A DNA stretch of 64,000 nucleotides, taken from Microcoleus sp. bin38.metabat.b11b12b14.051 (GTDB lineage: Bacteria; Cyanobacteriota; Cyanobacteriia; Cyanobacteriales; Microcoleaceae). A program made the position numbers and the translations under genes. Where the stretch lies: contig NZ_JAAFKD010000004.1 of assembly GCF_013299165.1 (NCBI RefSeq), forward strand, positions 1 through 64,000, given 5' to 3'. The stretch's first letter is position 1; every line of letters begins with the position of its first letter. A model generated the notes under the pieces. It saw nothing but the letters and a program-made list of their open reading frames with translations. It ran no database searches and was not told the origin of the DNA. This document shows, piece by piece, positions 62,124 through 64,000 of this stretch.

Positions 62124-64000
62124 GTGTTTGCTAAAAAAAGTAATTCAAGCAACCCAGAAACGAACAATTCTCGCTTGACAGGCACGGGCGGCGAACTCGC
62201 CGCTACCAAAGTTTCCTGCAGGCCAGAAGTTGAAAAGGATTGGTATCGAAATCTGTACGAAAATTTTCCGGGCATTTACTTCGTTGTAGATGCTTTGGGA
62301 AGAGTTTTTTCGCTGAATCAATTCGGCGAGGCTCGTCTCGGCTACAGGTCCCAAGAATTAATGTGTCATTCAATTTTTAACATATTTTACTGCCAAGAGC
62401 AAGGGAAAATGCAGGCAGAATTTGCGAGATTGGGACATCCCAAAAATGGTAAGTCAACTCCACAAGTTGCGTGTTGGGAAGGCCGCTTGACTTGCAAAGA
62501 TGGCCGAATTGTTTGGGTGAAAGCAACCGCGCGGGTCTGGGCGACTGCGGACTGGAAAATAGAGGAAAATAGCGATTCAGTTGGCAATTTCCAACGACCG
62601 GCTGTACTGTTGGTCTGCGAAGAAATTAAACCGACTGCGCCAGTAGCAGCCCCGCCCCAGCAAAGGCGAAAGGGAAGGAGTCCAGTTTGGGCGATCGCCA
62701 AATTAGCCAAAAGTCAAATTAAAGAACGCAACAATATAGAACAATTCATCCGCGAAGTAACAGAAACTGCTATCAGTATTGTCAACTGCGATCGAGCCAG
62801 CATTTGGCTCTACGGCGAAGACAAAACGCAGCTTCACTGCATCGACCTCTACGAACACAATACTAAGTTACATTCCGTACAAATCATCATTACAGCAGCC
62901 GACTGTCCCGCGTATTTTCAAGCCTTGAATTCTGCCACCCCGATCGCGACGGTGGCGGCCGAAAATGACCCGAGAACCCGAGAACTTGCCGGCCTTTATT
63001 TTGCAGGTCGAGGCACGACTTCCCTGTTAAACGTACCGATTGTACTGGCTGGTCAAAGGTTGGGAATAGTCAGCGCCGAACGTCACGGTGCCACCCGCGA
63101 GTGGACAGAAGAAGAACATGAATTTACCCAAATATTAGCAGAATTTGTCTCGTCAAGTTTGTCAGCTAGCGAAAGTTTAAAATTAGAAGCAATGCGGCGA
63201 GAACAGCAGCAAAACTTGCTCAGTCAATACTACGATCAACTAGAAGAAAGAGTACAAAGACGCACCGCAGAACTCAAAAAAACTAACACTAAACTGGAAC
63301 AAGAAATAATCAAAAGAAAGCAAGCAGAAGCAGAAATGCGCCGCCAGCAGCAAGAACAGCAAATTATCTTTGATTCCCTGCCGGCAATGATTTGGTACAA
63401 AGATACGGACAGCCGCCTGCTGCGGATCAATCAAGCCGCCGCTGCATCGAGAGGTTTGCCGCCTGCTCAATTAGAAGGAAAATCTTTTTATGAAATCTAT
63501 CCAGACGAAGCAGAGCAATATTATTTAGAAGATTTAGAAGTAATCAAGTCCGGTGTTGCCAAACTGGGAAAAGTCGAACTGCTGCCAACAGCTTCTGGTC
63601 AAAAATGCTGGGTGCGTACAGATAAAATACCTTACCGCGACGAAACAGGTAAAGTAGCTGGCGTCATCATGTTTGCGGTAGATATTACCGATCTAGTTAA
63701 AGTAGAAAAAGAATTGCGAGAATATCGCGATCGCCTGTCGGAAAAAGTCGAGAAACGCACTGCCATGTACAGACAGGCAATGGCGGCTTTGTACTCGGCA
63801 AACACGCAACTGCAACAGCTAATTAACAACAGCTATTCTGAGGAAAATGGCAGCAGCACAGCAGCAGCACGCCTGCTGGAATCTGAAGCTTATTTTGAAG
63901 CAGTTGCCGTGGCAGACCGCGACACAATTTTGAGCGTCAGCAGCGCATTTGCCGAGCTGTTCGGTTACGAACCCGGAGAAATGGCGGGAATGAGCTTGCT
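62124..64000 (+). CDS. PAS/GAF multidomain sensor protein (runs off right edge)
   Basis: At least 625 codons, with no stop before the window ends. From GTG 62124: PAS 1 (about 40-160, NLYENFPGIYFVVDALGRVF...GRIVWVKATARVW), GAF (about 180-345, ISIVNCDRASIWLYGEDKT...LLNVPIVLAGQRLGIVSAE), a long coiled coil (QLEERVQRRTAELKKTN), PAS 2 with PAC (about 410-530, IIFDSLPAMIWYKDTDSRLL...PYRDETGKVAGVIMFAVDITD), a second coiled coil, and the start of PAS 3 (AVAVADRDTILSVSSAFAELFG). The end is most likely a histidine kinase or a GGDEF/cyclase output, which is not visible. The GTG start is chosen because an in-frame stop lies 45 bases upstream and the first ATG is inside PAS 1. Confidence 0.82.
   Translation, partial: MFAKKSNSSNPETNNSRLTGTGGELAATKVSCRPEVEKDWYRNLYENFPGIYFVVDALGRVFSLNQFGEARLGYRSQELMCHSIFNIFYCQEQGKMQAEFARLGHPKNGKSTPQVACWEGRLTCKDGRIVWVKATARVWATADWKIEENSDSVGNFQRPAVLLVCEEIKPTAPVAAPPQQRRKGRSPVWAIAKLAKSQIKERNNIEQFIREVTETAISIVNCDRASIWLYGEDKTQLHCIDLYEHNTKLHSVQIIITAADCPAYFQALNSATPIATVAAENDPRTRELAGLYFAGRGTTSLLNVPIVLAGQRLGIVSAERHGATREWTEEEHEFTQILAEFVSSSLSASESLKLEAMRREQQQNLLSQYYDQLEERVQRRTAELKKTNTKLEQEIIKRKQAEAEMRRQQQEQQIIFDSLPAMIWYKDTDSRLLRINQAAAASRGLPPAQLEGKSFYEIYPDEAEQYYLEDLEVIKSGVAKLGKVELLPTASGQKCWVRTDKIPYRDETGKVAGVIMFAVDITDLVKVEKELREYRDRLSEKVEKRTAMYRQAMAALYSANTQLQQLINNSYSEENGSSTAAARLLESEAYFEAVAVADRDTILSVSSAFAELFGYEPGEMAGMSL

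Noticed and set aside
1-64000. tRNA, rRNA, riboswitch or known transposase genes
   Set aside because: I looked for T-loop-like GTTCRANTC segments, conserved rRNA cores, and DDE, HUH or TnpB-type proteins on both strands and saw none convincing; a computed scan (tRNAscan-SE, Infernal, ISfinder) would be needed to be sure.

Overview
The window is chromosomal DNA from a filamentous cyanobacterium, most likely Oscillatoriales (Microcoleus/Oscillatoria/Tychonema type). The basis is the psbA (D1) start at the left edge, a CpcS-type phycobiliprotein lyase, many HIP1 sites (GCGATCGC), numerous GAF/PAS signalling proteins and class III cyclases, a KaiC paralogue, a PEP-CTERM protein, an MlaE/TGD1-type permease, and abundant short tandem repeats. 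No tRNA, rRNA, transposase, phage structural gene or CRISPR array was recognised. The genus is inference.

Layout. 1-198: start of psbA (minus). 1.1-15.1 kb: signalling block with a triple-GAF hybrid kinase and its CheY-like partner, a GAF-cyclase, an OmpR-type regulator, a REC-cyclase and a PAS-GAF hybrid kinase, interleaved with a metallophosphoesterase, a GST and short-form hisG. 16-22.6 kb: envelope/exopolysaccharide block with two exported proteins, a PEP-CTERM gene broken by one in-frame stop, and an unusual fusion of a Wzy/WaaL-like membrane polymerase to a beta-helix domain. 23.5-31.5 kb: DUF1997, an SDR, a small exported protein, a membrane-anchored lambda-lysozyme-like protein, an SGNH hydrolase and mlaE. 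31.9-37 kb: patatin, methionine salvage (mtnB, mtnX), an NtcA-like regulator with an acidic tail, and a DALR-only ArgRS relative. 37.5-45.2 kb: DUF4079, a kinase + receiver + KaiC-like cluster, then glcE and glcF. 45.4-55.6 kb: a 14-blade WD40 protein, the CpcS-like lyase, hypotheticals and a DUF3769/LptD-like outer-membrane protein. 55.7-64 kb: a GH38 alpha-mannosidase expanded by an in-frame tandem repeat, a frameshifted anion permease pseudogene, and a PAS/GAF sensor running off the right edge.

The most striking signal is in the repeats. Two palindromic families sit directly downstream of many genes: (a) a double hairpin, GCGGTTGAAACCGC plus a second stem with loop CTCC whose stem bases covary between loci, and (b) a GGTTCGTAG...GGACTNNAGTCC element. 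In nearly every gene-adjacent case they lie in sense orientation to the gene they follow. They supply the stop codon of three genes, they have amplified in tandem together with the 3' end of a convergent neighbour at two loci, and one double-hairpin copy is split by a 187-bp MITE with perfect 14-bp inverted ends and a TA duplication. Palindromic or tandem repeats have also entered coding sequence in frame (glcE, GH38 mannosidase, NtcA-like regulator, PEP-CTERM protein). These are sequence observations; the role proposed (3'-UTR RNA hairpins or mobile REP-like elements) is inference.
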